Assembly (NCBI RefSeq): GCF_030052815.1
Contig: NC_079496.1
Location: 67,259,652 to 67,323,651, forward strand
Length of the DNA: 64,000 nucleotides
Source: Hevea brasiliensis
Lineage: Eukaryota; Streptophyta; Magnoliopsida; Malpighiales; Euphorbiaceae
Direction: 5' to 3'
Positions within the stretch are counted from its first letter, which is position 1. Each line of letters begins with the position of its first letter. Of the stretch, positions 13,701-24,829 are shown piece by piece. The position numbers and the translations under genes are program-made. The notes below the pieces were generated by a model that made no database searches, was not told the origin of the DNA, and saw nothing but the letters and a program-made list of their open reading frames with translations.

Positions 13701-15236
13701 CACAAGAGCTTGAAGTACTTAGGCACCCAGAAAGAATTGAATTTGAGGCAGAGGAGATGGTTAGAACTCATTAAAGATTATGATTGTTTAATAGACTATC
13801 AGCCAGGGAAAGCAAATGTGGTGGCTGACGCCTTAAGTCGCAAGACTATGGCAAGTCTCAGAGTTTCTCCTTTGTCCATGGTATATGAATTGAAAGCACA
13901 AAGATGCCGCTTTAGAGATTGATGATGAGGGATGCATAAGAGTTGCATGGCATGTACAAACCAAGATTGATTGATCAAATTAGAATGGTCGCTCAGAGTG
14001 ATGATAAATATCGGTTACCGAAAGAAGTCCAGCAGGTAAGAAACCCGAATTCTCCGTGAGAGATGATGGTTTATTGCTACATCGTAGTAGAATGTACGTT
14101 CCTAATGATCTCGAATTGAGACAGATCATTATGAAGGAAGCACATGAGTCTCCTTTTGCTATGCACCCTGGTGGAACTAAAATGTACAGAGGGCTGAAAG
14201 AGCATTACTGGTGGATGGGTATGAAGAGAGATATAGCTGAGTTTGTTTCCAAATGCCTAACTTGTTAACAAGTAAAGGCAGAACATCAAGTTCCAGCTGG
14301 TTTGTTACATCCTTTGTCAGTACCAGAGTGGAAATGGAAACGAATAACTATGGATTTTGTTACAGGACTTCCAAGAACAAAGAGTAATCGTGATGCAGTA
14401 TGGGTTATAATTGACAGATTGACCAAGTTTGCTCACTTTTTGCCAGTTCGGATGGACTATAGCCTAGAAAGATTGGCCAGATTGTACATATATGAGATTG
14501 TAAAACTGCATGGAGTGCCAGTATCAATTGTATCTGACAGAGATCCTAGGTTCACTTCTAGATTCTGGGGTAGTCTTCACAGAGCCCTAGGAACTAGATT
14601 GAACTTCAAAGACAAAGATTCCACCCACGCATGATGGCCACCGAGAGGGTTATTCAGATATTAGAGGATATGCTACGGGCTTGTGTGATTGAGTTTGAAG
14701 GTAGTTGGGATACACACTTGCCTTTGATTGAGTTTGCTTATAACAACAGCTACCAATCAAGCATTGGGATGCCTCCATATGAAGCTTTGTATGGCAAAAA
14801 GTGCAGAACTCCCTTATGTTGGGATGAAGTAGGTGAAAGGAAGATGATTGGGCCAGAAATTGTTCAGCAGACAGAGGAAAAGATTAGATTGATCAGAGAT
14901 AGACTCAAGGATGCATCAGACCGTCAGAAGTCCTATGTTGATCTGAAGAGATGAGATATTAAATATGCAGTGGGTGATAAGATATTCCTCAAAGTTTCTC
15001 CTTGGAAGAGGATTATGAGATTTGGCAGAAAGGGGAAACTGATTCCTCGTTTCATCGGACCATATGAAGTTCTGGAAAGAGTGGGTCCTTTGGCATATCG
15101 GTTGCCATTACCTCCAAAGCTAGCAAGGATACACAGTGTCTTCCATGTGTCCATGTTAAGGAGGTACAGACCTGACCCATCTCATGTACTATCGATTGAA
15201 GAGATTGAGGTAAATTATGACTATTTGTATATTATT
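10775..15236 (+). pseudogene. Tekay-type gag-pol polyprotein, copy 2, 3'-truncated and inactivated
   Basis: It starts at the ATG at 10775 and is collinear with copy 1: Gag with a CCHC knuckle near 11780-11820, protease DPGSTHS near 12080, RT FIDD at 13065-13076, RNase H to about 13840, integrase 14100-14950. Stops shared with copy 1 lie at 11170, 11281, 12181, 12783, 12885 and 14952. Private lesions include TGA at 11332, a 13-bp deletion near 12536 that shifts the frame, TAA at 14266 and a scrambled patch at about 13900-14110. It lacks two stops of copy 1: those places read Trp near 12300 and near 13272. The frame ends by running into LTR sequence at about 15211, so the chromodomain and the polypurine tract are missing. 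Confidence 0.9.
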
Positions 15237-15282
15237 GAAATATTTTCAATTGAAATAAATTATGACTATTTGTATATTATTG
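15211..15282 (+). repeat. Deletion junction with a 27-bp direct repeat
   Basis: A 27-bp sequence native to the LTR middle occurs at 15211-15237 and again at 15256-15282. The first copy is fused directly to pol at the word TAAAT, which is present on both sides. Relative to the intact copy, about 230 bp of the internal 3' end and about 2.4 kb of LTR are absent. The pattern suits end-joining at a short shared word with template slippage. Confidence 0.8.
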
Positions 15283-16481
15283 TTTTAAATTGTGAAACTG
15301 TGAAAAATTGTTTGAATGATATTTGATGGATACTTATTGATTGAAAAGCACTGTAAATGGTTTGAAACCACAGCTATCATGTACATTGATTGTATTCCTC
15401 ACTAGCTTGTCTAGTGGGATGAATTGAATTCCCTCTCTGGCTTAAGTGTTGAGGTGTGTGCCTGTTGAGGACGAATAGAATGAGTACTCATATTTTTGCT
15501 AGCTAGCTATGTTATTCCTCATTAGTCATTGACTTTTGGGACGAATTGATTACCTCATTAGCCATCGGCTTTTGGGATGAATTGAACTTTGGAACATGAT
15601 TTCAAGCTGTGTGTGATTTATTGATACGTATTGTTAGATTGTGAAATGGAGTTTAAATTCTTATTGACATTCACTTTCTTTTGAATTTAACTATGTTTTG
15701 ATTACTGAGATTTATTGTGATGTTGTGTTAAATTCCTTATGACATTATTGTCTTGAATTTATCTATGGTTTTAAGTATCTATTATTTATTTAACTTATGA
15801 ATTGTGATTTAAAGTTATATTTGGTTAATGTTGTGCACCACTGAGACATTGTCTCAGCGATAGCTTTTCATTGCTGTCGCAGGTAGACAGACGGACAGGG
15901 CAGCAGACTAGGCTGCTATTACATCCAGCGAGAGATTATCGGGTATAATGAGTATACCACATTTTGCATTTTCTACTGTAATGTATGACCACTGTATGTA
16001 CATATTGTTCTTGGTTTTGAGCAGTTGTAAATTCAAATTGTACATTGAAGTTGTAAAATAATTATGAGTTATTTTGACTTGTAAAAATTATATTATATTT
16101 CTTGTATCTTAGTCTTTGAAAAATCACTGTGGTTTTGAGTTGAGAAATATGTTGTGTTGAGAAATATGTTGGAGTTGAGATTTCGAAATATATTGAAGTG
16201 TTTTTTACAGGTTTTGTGAAGAACTGTTTTATCCAAAATACAGATGGCACTCTGCCAAAATTTTTACAGAAATTCCAAATCATTCAAATGTGTTAGTTTT
16301 ATCGCTTCAGTTCAAAAAGGTTTTTAACACCTGTAAATAGTGCTCACCACTGTAAAAGAAGTAAGAAAAGTTTTTAAAATCCCTTGTAGTGTATTTAATG
16401 GGTTATCAGTAGACGGAGTTGGTAATTCATTAGGTATACTACAGGATCATGTCATGCCTTACAGAGGGGTAGGGTGTGACA
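15238..16481 (+). repeat. Third Tekay LTR, 5'-truncated
   Basis: It is collinear with the last 1.2 kb of the complete LTR (from about 9340 to 10585) and ends TGTGACA at 16481. No primer-binding site follows. The next bases belong to a minus-strand LTR. Confidence 0.9.
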
Positions 16482-18797
16482 CTGGCACTGGGTATCAAAT
16501 ACCTCGGGCCGTCACACTATCGGTCACATAAGTATCTCCCAGTGTGCAACAGAATAGCTAATAAGCTGTAATAAACATTAGGCACAAGGCCAAGTATCAT
16601 CATAATATCAGAATAGCTAAAAGCTATAAAATCACAGAATGGCATAATGCCATGTGCAATACTGCTAACTGAACCCTATTGGCATGCCAACCTATCCAAA
16701 CCAATCTTACTAGGTGTACTAGGGCATGTTACACTTTTAAATTTTACGATTCTTGAGATTGAAGTTTAAGTGTTACTATTCATTTCATCAGTCAACTAAA
16801 ATATTGACTTTAGCATAGACAATAGGTACATTGGTTTTAATATTCCCAACATACCACATTTTACATTCTAAAGTTGTTGGTATTGGTTGCCAATACCATT
16901 TCTAAGCTTAGTGTTAGTTATTCACAATTTTAAGATTTCAAGCATTAAGTTTACTGTTCCATTGGTCATTTGTACAGTAGGAATTTGGAAAAAAATGTCT
17001 TTATGAAAGTTGTTCCTTATTGTGTCTAATTACATTTCTTTATTTGAATCACTCCATTTGGAGTTTTGTAGTCAAGTTATAGCCTAAATACCATAACTGG
17101 CCGGATTGCAAATTTTCCAGATTTTCTGGACATAACCAAATCTATAGTGTTTTGCACACTGACTGTAAGTCATTTTTTGAACATGTTATGATCAAAATTC
17201 GGGTTTCGTTTCTTCATGAAAGTTGTAGGTATATGTCTCACATATCTTCTGGTAAAATTTTAGGTCAATTGGACCTTTCTCCACTGAGTTATGACCAAAT
17301 GAATAAAAACTATTTATTTAGTCATTTTGCCCAGGCAAAATGCAAGTCACCCAGATTAGGGAAATTTTTAGATTAACTTGGTTTGGTTTTCTGGATAGGG
17401 TTTCTTCACCAAATTTGTGCCATTATGTGTCTAGTTTCATGTCCAATTGGCTTTGCACCAATTAAACCTATAAAACTCCATTTATAACTGCCCAAACCTG
17501 CTGGACTCATAACCAGTCCTACAGGTTACCAAGGGCAGCATGCCTAAGTTCAACTCCAACATCCTTACTCACTTTAATTCCTCCTCACACACATTCAAAT
17601 GGTCACTAATTGACCATTACAGGGTTAACATACCATTACATGAGCAAACCCTAATGTTGTTCAAGTGTCCACATTTTCAAGGTCCATTCATGCATCACAC
17701 TTGGATTTCACTTACTCTTACATGTTCAATCACTCATTTCATGCCAAGGGCAGCTCATAACCACTTTGTTTCAAGTAATTTCATCAAACCCTAACCACCC
17801 CTAGGCTACCGAAATTATATGGATGGACACACATAAGTTTTACTTTTTTTTTTCTTACATTTTCTACTTATTTCATGGCATTAAGCATGAATCAAGTAAA
17901 AGTAGTAAGAGTTTGGACACTAACCTCCTTTGCTAACTATTCCAAGTCTCCAAAACTTCCTTCTTCCTTCTTCTTTTTGCTAGCTAGAGGATGTTCAAGA
18001 TGCAAGATCACTTTTTTATGAAGCAAGGTAGTGGTTTCATGGTGATTTGGTGGGTGGTTTCAAGCTTACATGAAGCTTCCATGGAGTTTTGCATGGAAGA
18101 GGGTTTTCAACTGGTTTGGTTTGGGGAAGAAAGCAGATTGTGTTTGTTCATTTTTTACCTCATTTTACCTCTTTTTAATTGGTTTTTAATAGCTTGTTCA
18201 ATTGTGATTTGTGGGAGCACTTTTAATGACCTCATGGTGATGTCATAATTGACATTTTTCTCATTTTCTTTTCTTTTCTTTTCTTTTCTTCTCTACTCAT
18301 TTTCAATTTAATTTTTAGCAATATTTATTCACATTTTATGTCATAATAATTATTTACTTAACTAGACAAGTCGGCCAAAAATTACCTCTGAAGGCGAAAT
18401 GACCAAAATGCCCTTTGTTTAGCTTAACAGACTAAAATTGTCTGTACCAATTAAAAAAATTTTCTAAGCATTTTCTTGGCATTCTGATGCCATAGAAACC
18501 TCAATGACTCTTCTCTGGAGTCCCAAAAATTATTTTATGAATTTTCACCCGAGTTTAGGGCTTCTAGTTGCGAAGACCGCAACTTCCCTCTAGGTTACCC
18601 ATTGCTAGGGCACTGACTCGTTTAACTTAGTTATATTTTATTTCTAAAATTTTTCCTTAATTTTTTTTGTTAATATTTGAGTTAATTATGGTTCCTCACT
18701 TTAGTTTAAATATTTTTCTAGACGTTCTAGCTGTCCAGACCGGCACTAGTCACCGGAATAGTAGAATGCACAGAATTGCTACAGTGAGGGTGTTACA
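16482..18797 (-). repeat. Minus-strand LTR fragment, Tekay-related subfamily
   Basis: Read on the minus strand it starts TGTAACACCC at 18797 and resembles the plus-strand Tekay LTR in its first 100 bases. It is collinear with the right half of the minus-strand solo LTR (24909-27065). It stops at 16482, where the tandem Tekay array begins; the homologous solo LTR continues there for about 0.8 kb. The missing part should lie left of the array, outside the window. The base at its far right is followed by GAAGC (18798-18802), a possible target-site copy. It includes a short (CTTTT)n run near 18263-18290. Confidence 0.75.
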
Positions 18798-19735
18798 GAA
18801 GCTATTAGTACCATTAGAGCTAGAGCTACAGGTACCACCATCTGAGATACTAGTGGAGCTATATGAGGAACCTGCATTGTAGAAATGTTAGTCCCTATGT
18901 GCCTATTACCCCCGAGCCAAGGGTCACCTGGAGCCTCTGCACCTGCTAAGGCATTAATTTGGCTTGAGAACTTGCAATTGCCTATGCATCATAAATACTT
19001 GGGTGAGTCACAGGATTAGTGTTACTAAGAATCTGGGTAGGAGCACTGGTTATGCCATTGGGGTAGTTGTGTTGAGGTGGTTGGTAGCATTCTCCATTCT
19101 GAGCATAGGCTCCACTAATTTCATCTTGAGGAGTTCTTGGTTAAGGTTGCCCCTCGAGCTCCCTAGGGCTCGTGGATATAGAGTCAGACTCCTTTGGCCT
19201 AGTGAAATGGCCATTAGACAATGTAGACATTAGAAATTTTAACTTTTTAACTAAAAGTTGAATTACATCAGCAAGTTTGCTGAAAGTGTGATCATTTTTA
19301 TCCAATCACTCGTTTAAGCTTTTCTTCAAAACCTCAGCGATGGATGGTGCATTAGTTTCTTTAACAACAATAATAGGAACTTACTCATCTTAGCTTTGTT
19401 TTGGATCAGAAACTAAGATATGTGTAGTCTCTATTGGGTCCGAATTCTAAACATTTTCTCCCTCGAGAATTAGTCCTATTTTTAAATTGTTCCACTAGTT
19501 AGGGAACTTGGACATAAAGTCCTTCTGAGTCCTGAGACGTGGCAGTGTCTTTGCATAGCAAGCTTTCGTTGGCCTTGAGGAACCTAAACTGAAAATTTTG
19601 CATAAAGGAGCAAAAAAGAGATTGTCATTCTATGATGAGTGCAAAAATAACAATTGATGCCATCGAGTGTGCAAAAAAATGTTTCATAATTTTTAGTGAA
19701 GAATAAAAATTGTTTTAACACTACAGGAAATGGTC
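18798..19735 (-). pseudogene. Decayed minus-strand coding remnant, probably retroelement gag/leader
   Basis: On the minus strand one frame from about 19450 down to 18800 reads as ordinary protein apart from scattered stops. It has a stretch with alternating Leu/Lys (SIAEVLKKSLNE), then Gln/Asn/Pro-rich sequence (CYQPPQHNYPNG), and is cut at 18797 by the LTR. Upstream, at 19725-19760, the minus strand carries a GTGGGACC-containing stretch like a degenerate primer-binding/leader region. I do not recognise a specific family. It could be the start of gag of an old LTR element whose upstream part continues at 27071, across the nested solo LTRs. Confidence 0.4.
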
Positions 19736-20026
19736 CCACTAAGTGTGTCGAACATTATTTGCTGTAAAAGCAAATTGGTTGACAAACAACTTGAATGCAG
19801 GCATGCCAAGTACTGATTGTGTCAATTGGAATGCACTTTTAACTTTTAAATTACATGAATGTAGGAATTGACAACATTGAACATATTTTTGTTTTTTATT
19901 ATAGAGTAAATTAAAATATGAGAGGTTGTCTCACTAGAAGGAATTAGAATTAAAATTATATTGCTTGATTAAAAGTAAATACAATGCTTGAAAATTGAAA
20001 TTGCAATAGAAATTGAAATGGACAAT
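19736..20026. other. AT-rich remnant with no recognisable gene
   Basis: This stretch carries short AT-rich sequence and ends in ACAAT, the left target-site copy of the minus-strand solo LTR. Removing that LTR joins it to 27071. Confidence 0.6.
20022..20026. repeat. Target-site duplication ACAAT, left copy
   Basis: ACAAT here and ACAAT at 27066-27070 flank a sequence that begins TGTGACACCCC and ends GTGTTACA. The five-base length is that expected for Ty3-gypsy integrase. Confidence 0.85.
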
Positions 20027-20825
20027 TGTGACACCCCTTACCCGTCTACAGTGTAGCCGAGCAAGATATGCCACGCAGTGTATCGGAACACCCTATTTTA
20101 ATTCAATCATTTTTATTCTTCCTAATTTATTTATTTTTTTTTCATAGTTATGAAGTACAATTTGTGAAATGTAATTCATTTCAGTCATTTATTGAAATCA
20201 TAAATTTATTTGAGGTTCCGCAAATTTTATAGAAAATCCGGCAGAGCATCGGCTAAAAATGGAGAAAACAGTTCTTTGGAACCTGTGAAAAACACTTCTA
20301 ATATTTTCAATCAATGCCAAACTCCATTTCATCAACAAAATCTCAATATGTTTTTCAACAACATTTCCATTTCTTAATCATTCATCTCATATGATAATCA
20401 TGTAAAAGTCATAAATAAATATTCACTTTTTCATTTATAAACACAATTTTCACTATTTACATTAATACCAAAATACATTACATAAGTTTCAATTACATAT
20501 GAGAAAATAAAAGTTAATTACAAAATACCCAAAATGAAACCTAGTGTCCTACCAATGCACTGACGTCGGTGAGGTGACACGGACACTATGTAGAGCTGCA
20601 GATGGTCTCACCCAATCTGTGGTCTATTGGGCTCTTGGTCGATCTCTCCAAAACCTACGCGTGGTAAAAAGCAACGCGCTAAGCAACAATGCTTAGTGGT
20701 GCCAATAATAAAATAAAAAGAAATAATAGAAAATAAATATGCAGTGCATGTTTTGATGTCTTATGAAGACAATTTTTCGATCAGTATTGGTAATCTTATT
20801 TATTTTGTATTTGTTATATTCATAA

Positions 20826-23800
20826 TGTAACACCCCTATGTTCGGTAGTGCATTTTACTGTTCCTGTGACCAGTGTTGTCCAAACAGCTAGGATGCCTGG
20901 AACTACACTTAGATATGAGTGAGGAGACATAAAATAATGAAATACAAGAAAATAAAATATAAGAAAAACAAAGGAAAAACAATAGCAATGAAATGTAACC
21001 AAGTTAAACGAGCCGAGAACCCTAGCGATGGATGACCGCACTGGGAAGTTGTGGTGTGGATCGTTGACTAGCCCTGGACCGCAGGGAACCCTGAAAAATA
21101 TTTTTAGGACTTAAATAAATGTCTATTGAAGTATAAATACCATTAGAAATATCAAAGAAAAATTAATTAATTAGTACAAAGAAAAGTGAGAAATCGAAAA
21201 AATGGACAAAAGCTGGTGTTACCGAAAAATCGGGAATACAACCCGAACAGGGACATTGTGGTCATTTGACACTCTGAGTTGTCTTTTGACCTAAATTTCC
21301 ATTAAAAATAAATTATATTACACTTGAAAAATGTCTTGAAAAATTAAATTGGTGGTACCTAATGTAAATAGCAAAAATAGAGAGCTAAATGTGGGAATTT
21401 AGAAATTAAGATTAAACAAATGTTAAACCTCACTTAGTGCTCCACTCACTCACCTAAGTGGACCACTACCTGTTCATTTGGACAGCAGATCATCTTCTTC
21501 CTCACCTCTCAAAATTCCAGCCGAAATCTTTCTTCCATGGAAACATCCATGGCGTCAACCATGTAAGGGCAAAAGCACCACCTTCAAGCCATGATCTTCA
21601 CAAGTTGTCTTCATTAAAGTTAATCCTCACACCATGGGCAGTAGATAGGCAGCAAGAAGATCAAGTTTTGGTGAGGTTTTGAAGAGTTTCCAAAGTGGTA
21701 AGTAGGTGTTTTTGATGCTTGCTTCATTAAAGATTGTGTGGATGTTATGGGTACTTTAATTGTGGAGAGATTTTTGGAGTTTGATGTTTAAAGGGAGATA
21801 TGTATTTTTGGTAGCCATGGAAACTCCTTAAGGGCAGTTTATCCTTACTTGTAAATGGTAGATTAAAGGGTTGATTATGTGTTTATGTGTGTACGAATAA
21901 ATTGGGTGATGTATACTAAGTATATGTGAATGTATACTTGAATTTGGAAGCTTGGATATTAATGGAGAGAGATGTATGAATCGGCAGCTTTAATGATGAA
22001 CCAAAAAAATGTTACTTCATGGTTTGGTTTATGGAATATTAATGTTGAATTGTGGTACTTGTTATGGCAGCTTGTGTATGTGTATGAGGGTTTGAGTTTG
22101 GACATGTAAATGAGCTTGGTTGTGTAGTTAAATTGTGTGTAAATTGAACTTAGTAAATTCTGGACTATAATGTGCATATTGAGTGTGGTTATAAGCTGCC
22201 AAAGTGACCAAAAATGTGTTGTGAAATATGTTTATGTTATGGTACAAAACAGAAATGGCATGAATTTGAAAATTTGTAAGTGTTAAATGTATCCTTTGAT
22301 GAGTGATGGACAAGGTGTAATAGGGCAGTGTGTATTTTGGCTTATAACCTTAAGTGTGTGGCTCCAATTGGCATGAGACCAATTGGAGGTAAAACTAGGC
22401 ACAAAATGTGCCAACTTTCATGAAGGAAGCTTACCAAAATTCTGCTTGTAAGGTAACTTGAAAAATGACCAAATCTGGATTAGTGCATTTAAGGCCTGAA
22501 AATTGACCATTTGGGCAGTAGTTAGTTTTTTGGCCATAACTCACTCAAAATAGGTCCAATTGACCTGAAATTTTTACCATGAATAGTTTAGACATATATC
22601 TACAAGTCTTATGAAGATGCCAAAGCCCAGAAATGACCATAAGCAAGTCAAATAGCTTGCAGAAGTTCGGGTCCAAAAACTGGCCGAACCAAAATTAACC
22701 TAAAATGACTTAAAGTGACCAATTTTGGTACATTCTGACCAGCAATAGTAAAATGACCATAACTTGGACTAGTAAACTCAGAATAACCTGAAATTTTGCC
22801 CCGCGTGCAATAAGACATAGATCTACAAATTTTTTAGTTTTGACCGAAACTCGAAAATGAGGGAACTAGGTCATCCAGCTAGGTCAAATTAGTATATCGG
22901 GATCCAGCAAATTGAAATAAAACGCAATATACATGGAAATAAATTGGGTAACATGTACTAACCCTAAAAGGCTATAAATGTGACATATTGGTAACATTAA
23001 AACCTATTTCACCTAGAATGCATCGAGGGTCGACATCTTAGGTTTACTAAGGAAATAATAGAACTCAATGAATTAATTATTAAGCATTATCATTAGAGAC
23101 AGTTTAAATGAGTACTGAAACACTTCAAATTGTGTTTCTCAGTTAGCAAGGACTCAGGGAAAGGGAAGGAAACACTGAGTCCGAGCCAAGAGACAGTTAT
23201 CAGAGGTTTGTGCACAATAGTTATTTCTTTTGAATTTTTCAATTGAAATAAATTATGATTAATTCTATGTTATTGTTTTAAATTGTGTTTGTGCATAATA
23301 ATTTTGATTTCTTATTTTCTACTTAAAAATTTATTTGAACATTATAATTTTAAATTGTGTCTGTGCACAATACTTTTTATATTCACTGCTTTTACTAGAA
23401 AATTTATTTGGGGAAATGAGTTATGAATAATTTTTTATTGTTTTGCCTTTGAGAATCTTATTTGGAAATTATTGTGTTGCCTAATTTGCAAATGGAAATT
23501 TTGAGATAAAATATGATTTGTGGTTTGTATGAAATATTTAAATATTGTGATTTGGAATTGTTTTGATTCACACTTGGCATGACACTGTTACTATGTTCCT
23601 CCTCCATTTATGGGGTGAGTCTGATTATATTCCTCCCTCTTTGACTTATCAGTCTGGGGTGAGTGTGATTATTTTCCTCCCTCTCTGGTTTACCAGTTGA
23701 GGTTGTAGATCGGATGAGTACTCATTAGCTAGCTAGCCACCTCCCTCATTGATTTCGATTAGTGGGGTTGTAGATTGCTTTATCGTGGTGTACAACATGG

Positions 23801-24824
23801 TATTGATCAGAAATTTTGTATCATGGCTTAAGTTGTGTACGAATTGGCAACACTGTGTTTATTAAATTATTTGACTCAAAATTTTTCTATAATGAGCTTT
23901 GATAATTTGTGAAATGTAATTGTGCAACATTTAAATTGTGTTATTAATTTGCAAAACGGTATTATTCAGTTATTTGATCAAATTGTGTTATTGATTGGAA
24001 AAACTGTATTATTCAATTATTTGATCAGATGGTATTATTTAGTTATTTGATCAAATTTGTGTTATATGAACTTTGTAAATTGTGAAATGGAATTATGAAC
24101 TATTTGATTTGTGAATTGTCAATAAAAGATTTATGTATCGCATTTCAAATTGTTATTGTGCACCACTGAGTAAATTTTACTCAGTGATAGCTTTTCATTC
24201 TTTATGCATAAGTAGACGGTTGACGATGATGAGACTAGGTCGCTAGTGCTTCAGTGAGAGATCATCGGGTATATTGAGTATACCATATTTTGCATTTTGT
24301 ATTGTAATGTATGTTCACTGTATGTATATAATGTTCTTGGTTTTGAGCAGTTGTAAATTAAAATTGTACATTGAAGTTGTAAAACAAATTGTGAATTATT
24401 TTGGCTTGTAAAATTTGTACTATATTTCTTTTATCTCAGCCTTTGGAAATATTGAAAACTTATTGTGGATTTGAGTTGTCAAACATATTGTGTTAATTAA
24501 CTGTTGGAGTTTGAGATTGGAAAATATATTTGAAGTGTTTTTTTTTTTTACAGGTTTTTGAAGAACTGTTTTATTCAAAATACAAATGGCACTCCACCAA
24601 AATTTTTACAGAAATTACTAATAATTCAAATGTGTTAGCTGTTTCACTTCAGTTCAAAAAAGTTTTTAACACCTTTAAATAGTGCTCACCACTGTGGAAA
24701 AGAAGTAAGAAAAGTTTTAAAATCCCTTGTAGTGTATTTAATGGGTTATCAGTAGAGGAAGTTGGTAATTCATTAGGTATACTACGGGATCATGTTATGC
24801 CTTACAGAGGGGTAGGGTGTGACA
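20826..24824 (+). mobile_element. Plus-strand Tekay solo LTR (3999 bp) nested in the minus-strand solo LTR
   Basis: It starts TGTAACACCCC at 20826, ends GTGTGACA at 24824, and is homologous along its length to the LTR at 6940-10585. It is 350 bp longer, mainly from an expanded, diverged segment around 23280-23780. CATAA precedes it (20821-20825) and follows it (24825-24829), a five-base target-site duplication. There is no internal sequence. It is younger than the LTR it interrupts. Confidence 0.92.
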
Positions 24825-24829
24825 CATAA
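24825..24829. repeat. Target-site duplication CATAA, right copy
   Basis: It matches CATAA at 20821-20825 and defines the inner nested insertion. Confidence 0.85.

Larger units (their letters stand above)
1..16481 (+). mobile_element. Tandem Tekay/Del-type Ty3-gypsy chromovirus (LTR-int-LTR-int-LTR), left end outside window
   Basis: Three LTR copies and two internal regions lie in one orientation. The first LTR (1-2068) matches the second LTR from 8518 to 10585 with the same offset at both ends, so window position 1 lies inside the 5' LTR. The middle LTR (6940-10585) is shared by both internals, and the third (to 16481) is truncated. This is the layout expected from unequal recombination between LTRs or from tandem duplication. 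The clade call rests on the order gag, PR, RT, RNase H, IN, C-terminal chromodomain, a 3.6-kb LTR, and a PBS matching initiator tRNA-Met. Both copies are inactive. The right end abuts a minus-strand LTR of a related subfamily, so the element probably inserted into that LTR with CTGGC (16482-16486) as its target site. Confidence 0.85.

Noticed and set aside
17152..19233. Several plus-strand frames of 70-90 codons
   Set aside because: They fall in a minus-strand LTR and in the minus-strand remnant, lack domain features, and are not conserved in the homologous LTR.
19727..19738. CACTACAGGAAA at 19727 as a second CACTA terminus
   Set aside because: No inverted partner, subterminal array or target copy is nearby. 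On the minus strand it belongs to the leader-like sequence of an old retroelement.
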